Program-made: the position numbers and the translations under genes
In this document: positions 34,298-43,666 of the stretch, piece by piece
Layout: the number at the start of each line of letters is the position of its first letter
Numbering within the stretch: the stretch's first letter is position 1
Assembly (NCBI GenBank): GCA_964645765.1
Contig: CAZYBE010000013.1
Coordinates: 23,688 to 87,687 of the forward strand
Origin: CAZGMN01 sp964645765
GTDB taxonomy: Bacteria; Acidobacteriota; Aminicenantia; Aminicenantales; Aminicenantaceae
Direction: 5' to 3'
DNA: 64,000 nucleotides
The notes under the pieces: generated by a model
What the model was told of the DNA's origin: nothing
The model's input: the letters and a program-made list of their open reading frames with translations, nothing else
Database searches by the model: none

Positions 34298-36274
34298 ATG
34301 ATTAGAGTCGGGATCGATACCGGGGGCACATTCACCGATTTTGTCTTCATGAGCCCAGCCAAGATGTGGGTCTACAAAGTCCTCTCCACACCTCATAATC
34401 CCGGCGAGGCCATCCTGCGCGGTTTGCGCGACACAGCAGTCATCGATGAAGCCCTTGATATCATCCACGGCTCGACCGTCGCCACCAACGCTCTTCTCGA
34501 AAGAAAGGGCGCCAGGCTTGCCCTGCTCACCACCGCCGGGTTCGAAGACTTGCTCGAGATCGGCCGGCAGACCCGGGCCGAGCTTTACAACATCATGGTG
34601 GAAAAACGGAACCCGCTCATTCCCCGCAAGCTCTGTTTTGGCGTGCGGGAGAGGACGCTTTTCGACGGCAAAAAGGCTGCTGAAGTCAACCTCCCTGAAG
34701 TGGACCGGATTGTTCAAAAACTTCGGAAATCCAAGGTCGAATCCGTGGCCATTTGTTTTCTTCATTCCTATGCCAACCCGGCTAATGAAGAAAGAGTTTA
34801 CAAAAGGCTGAAGCCTCTCGGTTTCTCCCTTTCTGTTTCTAACCGCGTGCTCCGCGAATACCGGGAGTTCGAGCGAGCCAGCACAACGGCCATCAATGCC
34901 TATGTCGCACCGCTCCTGGAGCGCTATCTCAGCCGTCTGGAGAAAGAGCTCAGGCCGAATTTGGTCCGCATCATGCAATCCAACGGCGGTTGCGTCTCGG
35001 CCCGGAGCGCCAAGGAAAATCCAGTCTGCACCATTCTCTCAGGTCCCGCCGGCGGTGTTGTCGGCGCCAAGGAGGTGGCTGCTGCTGCCGGCTTCCGCAA
35101 GATCATCTCTTTTGACATGGGCGGGACATCAACCGACGTCTCGCTCTGCGACGGAGACATCGCCACCACCACCGATTCGACGATCAGCGACCTGCCGCTG
35201 CGTATGCCGATCATCGACATCCACACCGTGGGCTCGGGCGGCGGCTCGATCGCCTTTATCGACCAGGGCGGAGCTCTGCGCGTCGGGCCGCAGAGCGCAG
35301 GCGCGGACCCAGGTCCGAGCTGCTATGGCAAGGGAAAAGACGTTACCGTGACCGACGCCAACCTTCTTTTGGGCAGGCTCGACCCGGATAGGTTTCTGGG
35401 CGGAGCCATGAAGCTCTTTCCTGAAAGGGCTCAACTCTCGCTCGACGAACTCGCCTCCCGCTTGAAGATAGAAGTTCGGGAGCTCGCCGAGGGTGTGGTT
35501 CGGGTAGCGGATGCGACGATGGAAAGAGCTATCAGGGTCATCTCTGTCGAACGGGGGTTTGACCCGCGCGATTTTGCTCTTCTTTCTTTCGGAGGAGCAG
35601 GAGGAATGCACGCTTGCAGCCTCGCCCAGAAGCTGCGGATACCGACCGTCATCGTTCCCAAGAACGCCGGCGTCCTGTCCGCCCTGGGAATGCTTCTCTC
35701 CGATACGATCAAAGACTATTCCCAGTCCGTCCTGAAAGCGGGCGAAAAGGTTTCTACGAGAGAGCTCGGCCGCCTCTTCCGGCCGCTTCTGAAAACAGCC
35801 TATCATGACTTGAAAAAAGAAGGGTTTGTCAGGCAGAGGATGCGGCTGCTCAGATTTCTTGATGTCCGCTACATCGGCCAGTCCTACGAGCTTACCGTGC
35901 CTTTTACAGCCTCTTACCGGAATGAATTCAACCGGCTTCACCTGCAGAAGTACGGTTATGCAGACGAGAGGCGGACCGTCGAGATTGTCAACTTGCGCCT
36001 GAAGGCTTTTGGTCTCACAGAAAAGCCTCGCCTTGCCGAGGTCGAGCCCGGAGGAAAAGAAGCCAGGGCGGCCCGGCTCGACCAGCGCACCATGCGCTTC
36101 AACGGAAAAAATTGGGAGGCTGCTGTCTATGCCAGAGAAAAGCTTCGCGCCAAAAACCAAATCAGCGGACCTGCTCTAATCCTGGATTATGAATCGACGG
36201 CTGTCGTGCCGCCGAATTTTCGCTGTCATGTCGACCGATACGGGAATTTAATCATTAAGAGTCGGAGGTTTTAA
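34298..36274 (+). CDS. hyuA: Hydantoinase/oxoprolinase family subunit A
   Basis: 658 aa. ASKHA-type ATPase motifs GIDTGGTFTDFVF (residues 4-16), GSTVATNALLERKG (about 64), FDMGGTSTDVSLCDG (about 272) and HTVGSGGGSIAFID (about 308) identify the HyuA/oxoprolinase A part. With HyuB it performs ATP-dependent ring opening of a cyclic amide such as 5-oxoproline, a hydantoin or N-methylhydantoin. The true substrate cannot be told. Base composition is visibly richer in GC than in flanking genes, and the transporter downstream completes a catabolic cassette, so transfer is plausible. Confidence 0.9.
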   Translation: MIRVGIDTGGTFTDFVFMSPAKMWVYKVLSTPHNPGEAILRGLRDTAVIDEALDIIHGSTVATNALLERKGARLALLTTAGFEDLLEIGRQTRAELYNIMVEKRNPLIPRKLCFGVRERTLFDGKKAAEVNLPEVDRIVQKLRKSKVESVAICFLHSYANPANEERVYKRLKPLGFSLSVSNRVLREYREFERASTTAINAYVAPLLERYLSRLEKELRPNLVRIMQSNGGCVSARSAKENPVCTILSGPAGGVVGAKEVAAAAGFRKIISFDMGGTSTDVSLCDGDIATTTDSTISDLPLRMPIIDIHTVGSGGGSIAFIDQGGALRVGPQSAGADPGPSCYGKGKDVTVTDANLLLGRLDPDRFLGGAMKLFPERAQLSLDELASRLKIEVRELAEGVVRVADATMERAIRVISVERGFDPRDFALLSFGGAGGMHACSLAQKLRIPTVIVPKNAGVLSALGMLLSDTIKDYSQSVLKAGEKVSTRELGRLFRPLLKTAYHDLKKEGFVRQRMRLLRFLDVRYIGQSYELTVPFTASYRNEFNRLHLQKYGYADERRTVEIVNLRLKAFGLTEKPRLAEVEPGGKEARAARLDQRTMRFNGKNWEAAVYAREKLRAKNQISGPALILDYESTAVVPPNFRCHVDRYGNLIIKSRRF

Positions 36275-36289
36275 ACGTGTGAGAGCTAA

Positions 36290-37864
36290 ATGAAAAAAGT
36301 TGACCCCATCGAGCTTGAGATTTTCAAGAGCATCTTCATCTCCATCGCCGAGGAGATGGGGGTGGCTCTCTGCCGATCTTCCTTTTCCCCTAACATCAAG
36401 GAGCGGAAAGATTTTTCCTGCGCTGTCTTCGATGAGATGGGGAGGACGGTTGCCCAAGGAGACCATCTGCCTGTCCATCTCGGCGCCATGCCGCTTTCGG
36501 TCCAGAGCGCCATCGAAAATGTCGACCTCAACCCTGGCGACACAGTGGCGCTCAACGACCCCTTCCGGGGCGGGACCCATCTTCCGGACATCACTCTCGT
36601 CTCGCCGGTTTACCTGAAAGGCCGAAGCAAACCGGCTTATTTTGTCGCCAACCGGGCCCACCATTCTGATGTCGGCGGCATTTCCCCCGGCTCGATGCCG
36701 CTGGCCACTGAGATTTTTCAAGAGGGGGTGATTATCCCGCCGGTCAAGCTCGTCCGCCGCGGAAAAATCGACCGCGACATCCTGAGCTTTATCCTGGCCA
36801 ACGTACGGACACCCGAGGAGAGGGAAGGCGACCTGACCGCCCAGCTCGCTGCGAACAGGATCGGCGAAAAACGCCTCCTTGAGATTACCGGCAAGTACGG
36901 ATACAAAAAAATCAGGACCTACATGAGGCATCTCCAGGATTACTCCGAAAGGATCATGCGACAGACTATTCGCGATATCCCGGACGGAGATTATAGCTAC
37001 ACCGATTATCTCGATGATGACGGAGTGAGCCGCAAGCCAATCAAAATCCGGGTCTCCATCCGGATCCGAGGCGATTCAGCAGAAGTGGATTTTACTGGGT
37101 CTGATTCGCAGACCGCAGGAAGCATTAACGCCAACTCTGCCATCGCTCTATCGGCCACGATGTACGTTTTCCGCTGCATCATCCGCGGCGATGTTCCTTA
37201 CAATTCAGGGCTCTTGAGGCCGATCAGGCTCATCGCCCCTGAGGGCAGCGTTGTCAATGCCAGGCCGCCGGCAGCAGTGGCCGGAGGGAACGTCGAGACT
37301 TCGCAGCGGATCACCGATGTTTTGCTCGGCGCACTGGCCAAAGCTATCCCGGCCGCAATTCCGGCCGCTTCAAGCGGCACGATGAACAATGTAACCTTCG
37401 GCGGAACGAACCCGGCCACGTCGCGAAATTTTGCCTATTATGAGACAATCGGCGGAGGAATGGGAGCCAGCCCTGAGCGCGATGGGCTGAGCGGCGTTCA
37501 TACCCATATGACGAATACGCGCAATACGCCTGTCGAGGCCCTCGAGCACTACCTTCCCATCCAAGTCAGACGCTACTCGCTGAGAAAGCGTTCCGGAGGA
37601 AAAGGAAAATTCAAAGGCGGCGACGGCATCGTGCGGGAGTATGAATTTCTCGGCCCGGCTCAGGTCAACATCCTTTCCGAGAGGCGGCGGTTTTCGCCCT
37701 ACGGACTGGCCGGAGGGGCGCCAGGAAAGAAGGGGAACAATATTCTGGTTCGGCAGGGCAAAAGAATAACTCTTGGCTCCAAGGCTTCCTTCCGGGTCAA
37801 CCGGGGAGATAAGCTCATTGTGGAAACACCGGGAGGCGGCGGTTACGGGAGAGGCTCTCGATAA
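36290..37864 (+). CDS. hyuB: Hydantoinase/oxoprolinase family subunit B
   Basis: 524 aa, starting 15 bp after hyuA. HyuB features are EEMGVALCRSSFSPNIKER near residues 21-40, AQGDHLPVHLGAMPLSV near 60, DPFRGGTHLPDITLV near 88 and NRAHHSDVGGISPGSMP near 122. The His/Asp residues in these stretches form the metal site of the hydrolase half. It closes with the Gly-rich TPGGGGYG common in the family. It works as a complex with HyuA. Confidence 0.9.
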   Translation: MKKVDPIELEIFKSIFISIAEEMGVALCRSSFSPNIKERKDFSCAVFDEMGRTVAQGDHLPVHLGAMPLSVQSAIENVDLNPGDTVALNDPFRGGTHLPDITLVSPVYLKGRSKPAYFVANRAHHSDVGGISPGSMPLATEIFQEGVIIPPVKLVRRGKIDRDILSFILANVRTPEEREGDLTAQLAANRIGEKRLLEITGKYGYKKIRTYMRHLQDYSERIMRQTIRDIPDGDYSYTDYLDDDGVSRKPIKIRVSIRIRGDSAEVDFTGSDSQTAGSINANSAIALSATMYVFRCIIRGDVPYNSGLLRPIRLIAPEGSVVNARPPAAVAGGNVETSQRITDVLLGALAKAIPAAIPAASSGTMNNVTFGGTNPATSRNFAYYETIGGGMGASPERDGLSGVHTHMTNTRNTPVEALEHYLPIQVRRYSLRKRSGGKGKFKGGDGIVREYEFLGPAQVNILSERRRFSPYGLAGGAPGKKGNNILVRQGKRITLGSKASFRVNRGDKLIVETPGGGGYGRGSR

Positions 37865-37883
37865 AAAGGAACTCTGATAAAAA

Positions 37884-39125
37884 GTGAACGACTCCTCACA
37901 ACCTTGGTATAAATCAATAACCTCTTCCCAAAAAAAAGCGCTTCTCTCTGCCTCTCTCGGCTGGATGCTGGACAGCATGGACATCATGCTCTATGCCATG
38001 GTCCTCGCGCATCTCATGAAGGAGTTTGGGATGTCGACAACCACAGCAGGGCTGATGGTTTCGCTGACTCTTCTCGCTTCGGCCGTGGGAGGCATCATTT
38101 TTGGCCTTATCGCGGACAGGTTCGGCCGGGTCAAAGCCCTTATGGGCAGCATCCTGATTTATTCTTTTTTTACCGGAGCCTGTGGACTCTCTCAGAGCAT
38201 TTTGCAGCTGGCGATTTTTCGCGTCCTTCTGGGATTGGGGATGGGCGGCGAATGGGCGACCGGCGCAGCTCTCGTAGCTGAGACATGGCCGTCCGAGCAT
38301 CGAGGGAAAGCTTTGGGCCTTATGCAAAGCTCATGGGCCATCGGTTATGCCCTGGCCGCGGCGGTCACTGCTCTCATCCTTCCCCGTCTGGGTTGGCGGG
38401 GTGTTTTCTTCGTCGGGATTCTGCCGGCGCTTTTCACTTTGTGGATCAGGCGGCATGTCGAGGAGCCAGAGATCTGGAAGAAAAGCGCTGCACAGAAGAA
38501 GAACACCACCACTAGAGCGAATCTCTCAGAAATCTTCCGCCAGCCTCTTCTGAGAAATACAATCATCACCAGCCTGATGAACGCCGGAACAATGTTCGCC
38601 TGGTGGGGGCTTTTCACCTGGATTCCGGCTTTTCTTGGCCTTCCTCTTGATAAGGGGGGAATGGGGCTGAGCGTTGTCAAGACATCCTCCTGGATCATCG
38701 TCATGCAGACCGGAATGTGGCTGGGATACGTGAGTTTTGGGTTTATCTGCGACCGGGTCGGCCGGAAAAAAACGTACATCTTTTATCTTTTTGTCGCTGC
38801 GGCCTTGGTTTTCCTCTACAGCAGCTTGAGACAAAACACCGCGCTACTTTTGCTCGGCCCGTTCCTGGCGTTTTTCGGCACCGGCTACTTCTCCGGGTTC
38901 GGGACGATCACGGCTGAGATTTTCCCGACACACATCCGGGCTTCAGCCCAAGGGTTTACTTATAACATCGGCCGCGGGCTGAGTGCGCTGGCGCCTTTCA
39001 CCATCGGGGCTCTGGCAAAGACACACGGCCTTTCCCTGGCTTTTTACCTTACCGCGGCTTTCTTTCTTTTTTCTGCTGTCGTCGCCTTTGCCCTTCCCGA
39101 GACAAAAGGAAGGTCGCTCGAATAG
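37884..39125 (+). CDS. MFS transporter, sugar/organic acid:H+ symporter type
   Basis: 413 aa, GTG start. Twelve membrane helices. MFS motif A appears as GLIADRFGRVKALMG near residue 74 and again as FICDRVGRKKTY near 283. LGLGMGGEWATGAALVAETWPSEHRGKALG (seen near 112-142) is typical of the aromatic/organic acid symporter and sialate transporter branches. It is cotranscribed with hyuAB and probably imports the cyclic amide or a related acid that the enzyme opens. Confidence 0.88.
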   Translation: MNDSSQPWYKSITSSQKKALLSASLGWMLDSMDIMLYAMVLAHLMKEFGMSTTTAGLMVSLTLLASAVGGIIFGLIADRFGRVKALMGSILIYSFFTGACGLSQSILQLAIFRVLLGLGMGGEWATGAALVAETWPSEHRGKALGLMQSSWAIGYALAAAVTALILPRLGWRGVFFVGILPALFTLWIRRHVEEPEIWKKSAAQKKNTTTRANLSEIFRQPLLRNTIITSLMNAGTMFAWWGLFTWIPAFLGLPLDKGGMGLSVVKTSSWIIVMQTGMWLGYVSFGFICDRVGRKKTYIFYLFVAAALVFLYSSLRQNTALLLLGPFLAFFGTGYFSGFGTITAEIFPTHIRASAQGFTYNIGRGLSALAPFTIGALAKTHGLSLAFYLTAAFFLFSAVVAFALPETKGRSLE

Positions 39126-39217
39126 GCTGGGGAACGCTTGCCAAGATATCGCCCAGAGGAATATATAAAAGGGGTCTTAAAAAAACAGAATATTATTTAA
39201 AGGTTTATATTCATATA

Positions 39218-40510
39218 CTATTCCAAGCCTAGAACCTCACGATAACCCACAATATCCAAAAAGCCATGGCCGCTGACATTGAAAGCGATGACTTTTTTCT
39301 CGCCGGATTCACGGCATTTTATGGCCTCGTCGATCGCACAGCAGATCGAATAGGCGGATTCCGGTGCAGGAAGCCAGCCTTCTGTCTTCATGAATAACTT
39401 GGCTTTCTCGAAGACGTACTTCTCATCGCTAGGATAGGCGATGGTATCAATGTAACCCTTGTGCCGCAGAAGGCTGATGATCGGCGAACAGCCATGATAT
39501 CTCAGGCCATCGCCTTTAATCGGGGCCATATCGGTCTTATGCCCCAGGGTGTACATCATTAGCATCGGCGTTATCTCAGCATAGTCGGCAAAGTCATATT
39601 CATATTTGCCCTGCAAATTTGGTGCGACCTCATTCTGGGCAGCGATAAATTTTATCTTTTTACCCTTCTTCAAAACATCCGTCATAAACGGCAGAGCAAA
39701 CCCGCCGAAGTTTGACCCGCCGCCGAGGCAGGAGATAACGATATCAGGATAATCATCAAAGAATTCAAACTGCTTTTTTGATTCGAGCCCGATGATTGTT
39801 TGATGCATCAGGACATGATTCAAAACCGAGCCTAGACAGTATGTTGCCTTGGGGTCTTTTTGCGATGCTTCCAACCCTTCAGAGATGGCGATGCCGAGAG
39901 AGCCGACATGCTCAGGGTTTTTATCATAGAGCTTCTTCCCAAACTCAGTCATCGGGCTCGGCGAGGCATAGACATCTGCTCCCAGGAGCTTCATGAAACT
40001 CAACCTATCTTTTTTCCAGTTGTAGACGCTTCGCACCCAGAAGACTGTGCATTTCAAGCCAGTCACGGCTGCAGCGTAAGCGAGCGCTGTCCCCCACTGC
40101 CCTGCGCCGGTTTCGGTTGTCACCCTCTCAAACCCCTGTTTCTTGGCATACCAGCATTGGGCCAGGGCGGTATTGACTTTATGGCTTCCAGTCGGGCTGA
40201 AAAACTCACCTTTATAATAGAGCCTGGCTGGAGTGTCAAGCTTCTTCTCGAGGTTGGTTGCCCGGAAGAGCGGCCTTGGCCGGCCGGCTTTGGCATATGA
40301 ATCCAAAATTCCTCCAGGAATGTCAATCCAATTTTCTTTTGAGAATTCCTGGTTGAGGCATTCACCAATCATCAGGTTCGGCAAATTCTTTAATCGTGAA
40401 GGCCCTTCTTCAGGATCAAGGGGTGGAGGCAACGGCTCTGGCAGGTCAGGCAAAATGTTATACCACTGAGTTGGCATTTCATCGAATTTCAGGATTGCTA
40501 TCGATTTCAT
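39218..40510 (-). CDS. trpB: Tryptophan synthase beta-like protein, TrpB2 type
   Basis: 430 aa, about 30 longer than TrpB1, with the N-terminal extension and LPNLMIGECL typical of TrpB2. PLP lysine in GEFFSPTGSHKVNTAL (about residue 107), TETGAGQWGTALA, and the phosphate loop CLGGGSNFGG (about 235). No trpA or other trp gene is near. TrpB2 enzymes usually do not pair with TrpA and may condense free indole, or another acceptor, with serine or phosphoserine. Indole salvage is the likely role, by inference. Confidence 0.9.
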   Translation of the reverse strand: MKSIAILKFDEMPTQWYNILPDLPEPLPPPLDPEEGPSRLKNLPNLMIGECLNQEFSKENWIDIPGGILDSYAKAGRPRPLFRATNLEKKLDTPARLYYKGEFFSPTGSHKVNTALAQCWYAKKQGFERVTTETGAGQWGTALAYAAAVTGLKCTVFWVRSVYNWKKDRLSFMKLLGADVYASPSPMTEFGKKLYDKNPEHVGSLGIAISEGLEASQKDPKATYCLGSVLNHVLMHQTIIGLESKKQFEFFDDYPDIVISCLGGGSNFGGFALPFMTDVLKKGKKIKFIAAQNEVAPNLQGKYEYDFADYAEITPMLMMYTLGHKTDMAPIKGDGLRYHGCSPIISLLRHKGYIDTIAYPSDEKYVFEKAKLFMKTEGWLPAPESAYSICCAIDEAIKCRESGEKKVIAFNVSGHGFLDIVGYREVLGLE

Positions 40511-40600
40511 TACTTACTCCTTTTTTATTTGTTTTTGTTCAGCCTATTTCTCTTCCTGAATGGCGCTCAATATTGCCCACTTCCTTTTATAATATCAGGC

Positions 40601-41503
40601 TTAAAAGGATACAAGCTTTTTAAAAAGGCGAAACCGATTCTCTATCTCTTGAAGGGATAAAGTCTTGAAGCGGTTGATGCCAAAGTCCTCGATGACAAAA
40701 GAAGCCAGGACACTTCCGTAAACAGAGGCCTTGCGGATCTTCTCCTCCTTTTCAAAGGCGTTGACTTTATCCAGATAGCCCAGAAAAGCTCCGGCGAAGC
40801 TGTCCCCTGCTCCTGTCGTGTCGACGACTTCTTCGCAGGGATGAGCCAGAACGCCGAAGATAAAATTTTCTCCGAGCACAAGAGCGCCATGCTCTCCCTT
40901 TTTGATGACAACAAGGGAAGGACCCATCTCCAGAATTTTCTTTCCGGCCTTGATCAGATTCGTCTCTTTGGCCAGCATCTTTATCTCTTCATCGTTGGCA
41001 AAATAAATGTCGACCTTCTCCAGAACTCTCAAAAGCGAAGCGCGCTTGGTCTTGATCCAGAGATTGATGGTGTCCATGGCCACAAGCTTCGGAGCTTCAG
41101 CCTGAGCCAGAATATCTCCCTGGAGGTCAGGGTCGATATTTGCCAGAAAAACGATGTCAGCCTTCCTGTAATCGGGCGGGAGCTGTGGCATAAAATCTTC
41201 GAAGACATTCAACTCTGTCTTGATTGTCGTCCTTTGGTTGGGGTCTTCGCCGTAGCGCGCTTCCCAGTGGAAAGTCTTTCCCGGCCGAACCTCCAGGCCG
41301 CGGGTATCCACTCCTCTGCTCTTAAAAAACTCAATCATCTCCTTCGGGAAATCCTCACCGACAACGGCCACCACCATCGGCTTGGTGAAAAAGCTTGCAG
41401 CCAGGGAACAATAAGTTCCTGACCCTCCTACAATCTTTTCCCGCCGGCCGCGAGGCGTTTCAAGAGTGTCAAAGGCAACCGAACCGACGATAACCAGGCT
41501 CAT
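40601..41503 (-). CDS. PfkB-family sugar/nucleoside kinase
   Basis: 300 aa. N-terminal SVAFDTLETPRG, GGSGTYCSLAASFF, and the C-terminal PfkB signature DTTGAGDSFAGAFLGYL (about residue 232-248) containing the catalytic Asp. It phosphorylates a sugar or nucleoside with ATP. It lies 18 bp downstream of the MTA phosphorylase gene on the same strand, so a role in methylthioribose or purine nucleoside salvage is a reasonable guess. Confidence 0.85.
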   Translation of the reverse strand: MSLVIVGSVAFDTLETPRGRREKIVGGSGTYCSLAASFFTKPMVVAVVGEDFPKEMIEFFKSRGVDTRGLEVRPGKTFHWEARYGEDPNQRTTIKTELNVFEDFMPQLPPDYRKADIVFLANIDPDLQGDILAQAEAPKLVAMDTINLWIKTKRASLLRVLEKVDIYFANDEEIKMLAKETNLIKAGKKILEMGPSLVVIKKGEHGALVLGENFIFGVLAHPCEEVVDTTGAGDSFAGAFLGYLDKVNAFEKEEKIRKASVYGSVLASFVIEDFGINRFKTLSLQEIENRFRLFKKLVSF

Positions 41504-41521
41504 GAGTGTTGGACCTTCTTA

Positions 41522-42406
41522 TTATTTGATGTATTTCCCGATGATAAAGCGCAGCTTTTCTCGAAGCTGCGGCCGGATGAGCTTGGCTTGAGTGACGATA
41601 CAGTTTTCGAGGGCATGAGCACACTCACAGCTTCTCTGGGCAGGAAGGGCGGAAACAGCTTTTTTGATGATGGCCTTGGCATTGTGGATGTTCAGCCGTA
41701 GATTTTCAAGAATCAGCTCGACTGAAACCTGCTCCTCAGTCCCATGCCAAGTATCATAATCGCTAACCAAATTCATGGTCGCATAGCATATCTCCGCCTC
41801 CCGGCAGAGCTTGGCTTCGGTTGCGCTTGTCATGCCGATGACATCCAGACCCCAGGATCGGTAGACAAGAGATTCAGCTTTGCTTGAAAAAGAAGGGCCT
41901 TCGATGCAGAGGTATGTCCCTCCTTTATGGATTCCGAGCCCCAGCTTTTTGCCGGACTCGAAGAGAACATCATAGAGCTCAGGACAGACAGGCTGGGCAA
42001 AGCTGATATGGACAGCGATTCCACTGCCGAAAAATGTGTTCTCCCGTTTTGTCCTATCGAAAAATTGGTCGGAGACAAGAATGTCTCTCGGCCTTATCCC
42101 CTCTTTCAAAGACCCGACGGAATTGACAGAGATGGCCCTTTCCACACCGAGCATCTTGAACCCGTAAATGTTAGCCCGGTAGTTTATCTCGGAAGGAATG
42201 AGCCTGTGGCCGCGGCCGTGCCGGCTGAGAAAAGCAACTTTCTTCCCATCAAGGTTGCCGATCATGTAGGAATCGGATGGTTTCCCAAAAGGAGTCCAGA
42301 GCTTCACTTCCTTGATATCTTCAATTCCCTCGATCTCATAAAGTCCTGTCCCTCCAAGGATTCCGACTTCGACCTGAGGAAGCTCCAGAGCTTTCTTCTT
42401 GCTCAT
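41522..42406 (-). CDS. mtnP: S-methyl-5'-thioadenosine phosphorylase
   Basis: 294 aa from ATG 42406, supported by GGGAG five bases upstream. A TTG four codons earlier is in frame. Phosphate-binding start GILGGTGLYEIEGI, then FLSRHGRGHRLIPSEINYRANIY near residue 70-90, VNSVGSLKEGIRPRDIL and MTSATEAKLCREAEICYATMNLVSDYD near 200 mark the MTAP family. It splits methylthioadenosine, the by-product of polyamine and other SAM-dependent reactions, into adenine and methylthioribose-1-phosphate. Coupled to a PfkB kinase. Confidence 0.93.
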   Translation of the reverse strand: MSKKKALELPQVEVGILGGTGLYEIEGIEDIKEVKLWTPFGKPSDSYMIGNLDGKKVAFLSRHGRGHRLIPSEINYRANIYGFKMLGVERAISVNSVGSLKEGIRPRDILVSDQFFDRTKRENTFFGSGIAVHISFAQPVCPELYDVLFESGKKLGLGIHKGGTYLCIEGPSFSSKAESLVYRSWGLDVIGMTSATEAKLCREAEICYATMNLVSDYDTWHGTEEQVSVELILENLRLNIHNAKAIIKKAVSALPAQRSCECAHALENCIVTQAKLIRPQLREKLRFIIGKYIK

Positions 42407-42579
42407 CTTTTCTCCCAAGACAAGGTTATTGATATATAATTAAAAAAATGACATGTCAAGACAAGAAGGGACTTCGCTTTTCCCTAATAAAATTTGACTC
42501 GACAAAGAGATGTCTGATATCACCATCTAGTTATGATAGACTTAAAAAGCCAAATGCATAATTTTCTCTTTGTTATAAA

Positions 42580-42834
42580 ATGATGGCTTATCAGTACTTA
42601 TTATTCATAAACAGAATCATAAACATAATAGTCATTATAATTTTTATTTTTGCTTTCCTAAAAGCTGAGTTTAATTTGAAATTAATTCTGGCCGTAATTT
42701 TGGCCCTTCTTCTTCTCCTTCCTCGTCTCTTCCATGGCACTTCTATTTACTGGATAATATTCTGGATATGCTATGCAGGAAAAATCATCTTCGGCATCGG
42801 ATGCTACCTTTATTTTAAAGCGGCAAAGTATTAA
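42580..42834 (+). CDS. Small hydrophobic membrane protein, unknown
   Basis: 84 aa with three predicted membrane helices (about 6-26, 32-48, 56-78) and few charged residues. No family recognised. The region is AT-rich with no convincing Shine-Dalgarno, so it may be a small real gene or a chance frame. It lies between divergently placed mtnP and cobB. Confidence 0.4.
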   Translation: MMAYQYLLFINRIINIIVIIIFIFAFLKAEFNLKLILAVILALLLLLPRLFHGTSIYWIIFWICYAGKIIFGIGCYLYFKAAKY

Positions 42835-42895
42835 TTCTTCCTATTTTTGATTTTTCGCCTGGAAAAGATTATTCTATTGAGCGAAAGGAAATGAG

Positions 42896-43660
42896 ATGGC
42901 TTCAATATCTGAACTCAAAGAGCTTGTTGATGCTCTCCGCCGCGCAAACCGCGTGGCTGTCCTGACAGGGGCCGGGATTTCAGCCGAGTCTGGAATTCCG
43001 ACTTTCCGCGGAGAAGACGGGCTATGGAAAAAATTCCGTGCAGAAGAACTGGCGACTCCTGAAGCCTTCAGCCGTGACCCAAAGCTCGTCTGGGAATGGT
43101 ATGATTGGCGGCGGGGAATCATCAGACAGAAGAGGCCGAACCCGGGTCATAAAATTATTGCCCGCTGGGAGAAGTTTTTCCCAGCCTTTTCCCTCATCAC
43201 CCAGAATATCGACGGCCTTCACCAGAAAGCGGGCTCGAAAAATATTTCAGAACTCCACGGAAACATCTGGAAAGTGCGGTGCACGGAGGAAGGAACAGTC
43301 ACTGAAAATTATGAAACTCCTCTCAAAGAGATCCCTCCCCGCTGCCCCTCCTGTGGAGCGCTTCTCAGGCCTCACGTGGTCTGGTTTGGAGAATCTCTCT
43401 CCTCTTCGGTGCTTAACACGGCTTTCCTCATCAGCTCAACCTGCAATGTCATGTTTGTCATCGGCACTTCGGCTGTCGTCCAGCCCGCAGCTTCCCTTCC
43501 CCTTGCTGCCGCTAAAGCAGGAGCCAAGGTTGTGGAAATCAACCCTGACTCCACCCCGCTGACATCCTACGTTGATTTTTCTATCCAAGGGAAAGCCGGA
43601 GAAATCCTTCCAAAGGTCGATAAAAAATTGCGTGCTCTTATTAAATCTTTAAGGGACTGA
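42896..43660 (+). CDS. cobB: NAD-dependent protein deacylase (sirtuin, SIRT5/CobB type)
   Basis: 254 aa. NAD-binding GAGISAESGIPTFRG (about 23-37), QNIDGLHQKAGS (about 104) and the catalytic His in ELHGN (about 121). A Tyr-x-x-Arg pair (YDWR, about residue 71-74) sits where CobB/SIRT5 bind succinyl- or malonyl-lysine, so desuccinylation is predicted. The zinc site is odd. The second pair is intact (CPSC), but the first pair reads C-T-E-E instead of CxxC, leaving three cysteines. Seven bp separate it from larC. Confidence 0.92.
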   Translation: MASISELKELVDALRRANRVAVLTGAGISAESGIPTFRGEDGLWKKFRAEELATPEAFSRDPKLVWEWYDWRRGIIRQKRPNPGHKIIARWEKFFPAFSLITQNIDGLHQKAGSKNISELHGNIWKVRCTEEGTVTENYETPLKEIPPRCPSCGALLRPHVVWFGESLSSSVLNTAFLISSTCNVMFVIGTSAVVQPAASLPLAAAKAGAKVVEINPDSTPLTSYVDFSIQGKAGEILPKVDKKLRALIKSLRD

Positions 43661-43666
43661 CAAAAG

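Noticed and set aside
35129..36160. 343-residue open frame on the minus strand opposite hyuA
   Set aside because: High GC in hyuA leaves long antisense frames by chance. The + strand carries all conserved ATPase motifs.
31970..39178. Inverted 12-base match AAAAGGGGTCTT at 31970-31981 and 39167-39178
   Set aside because: Short and AT-flanked, possibly chance; no further similarity around it.
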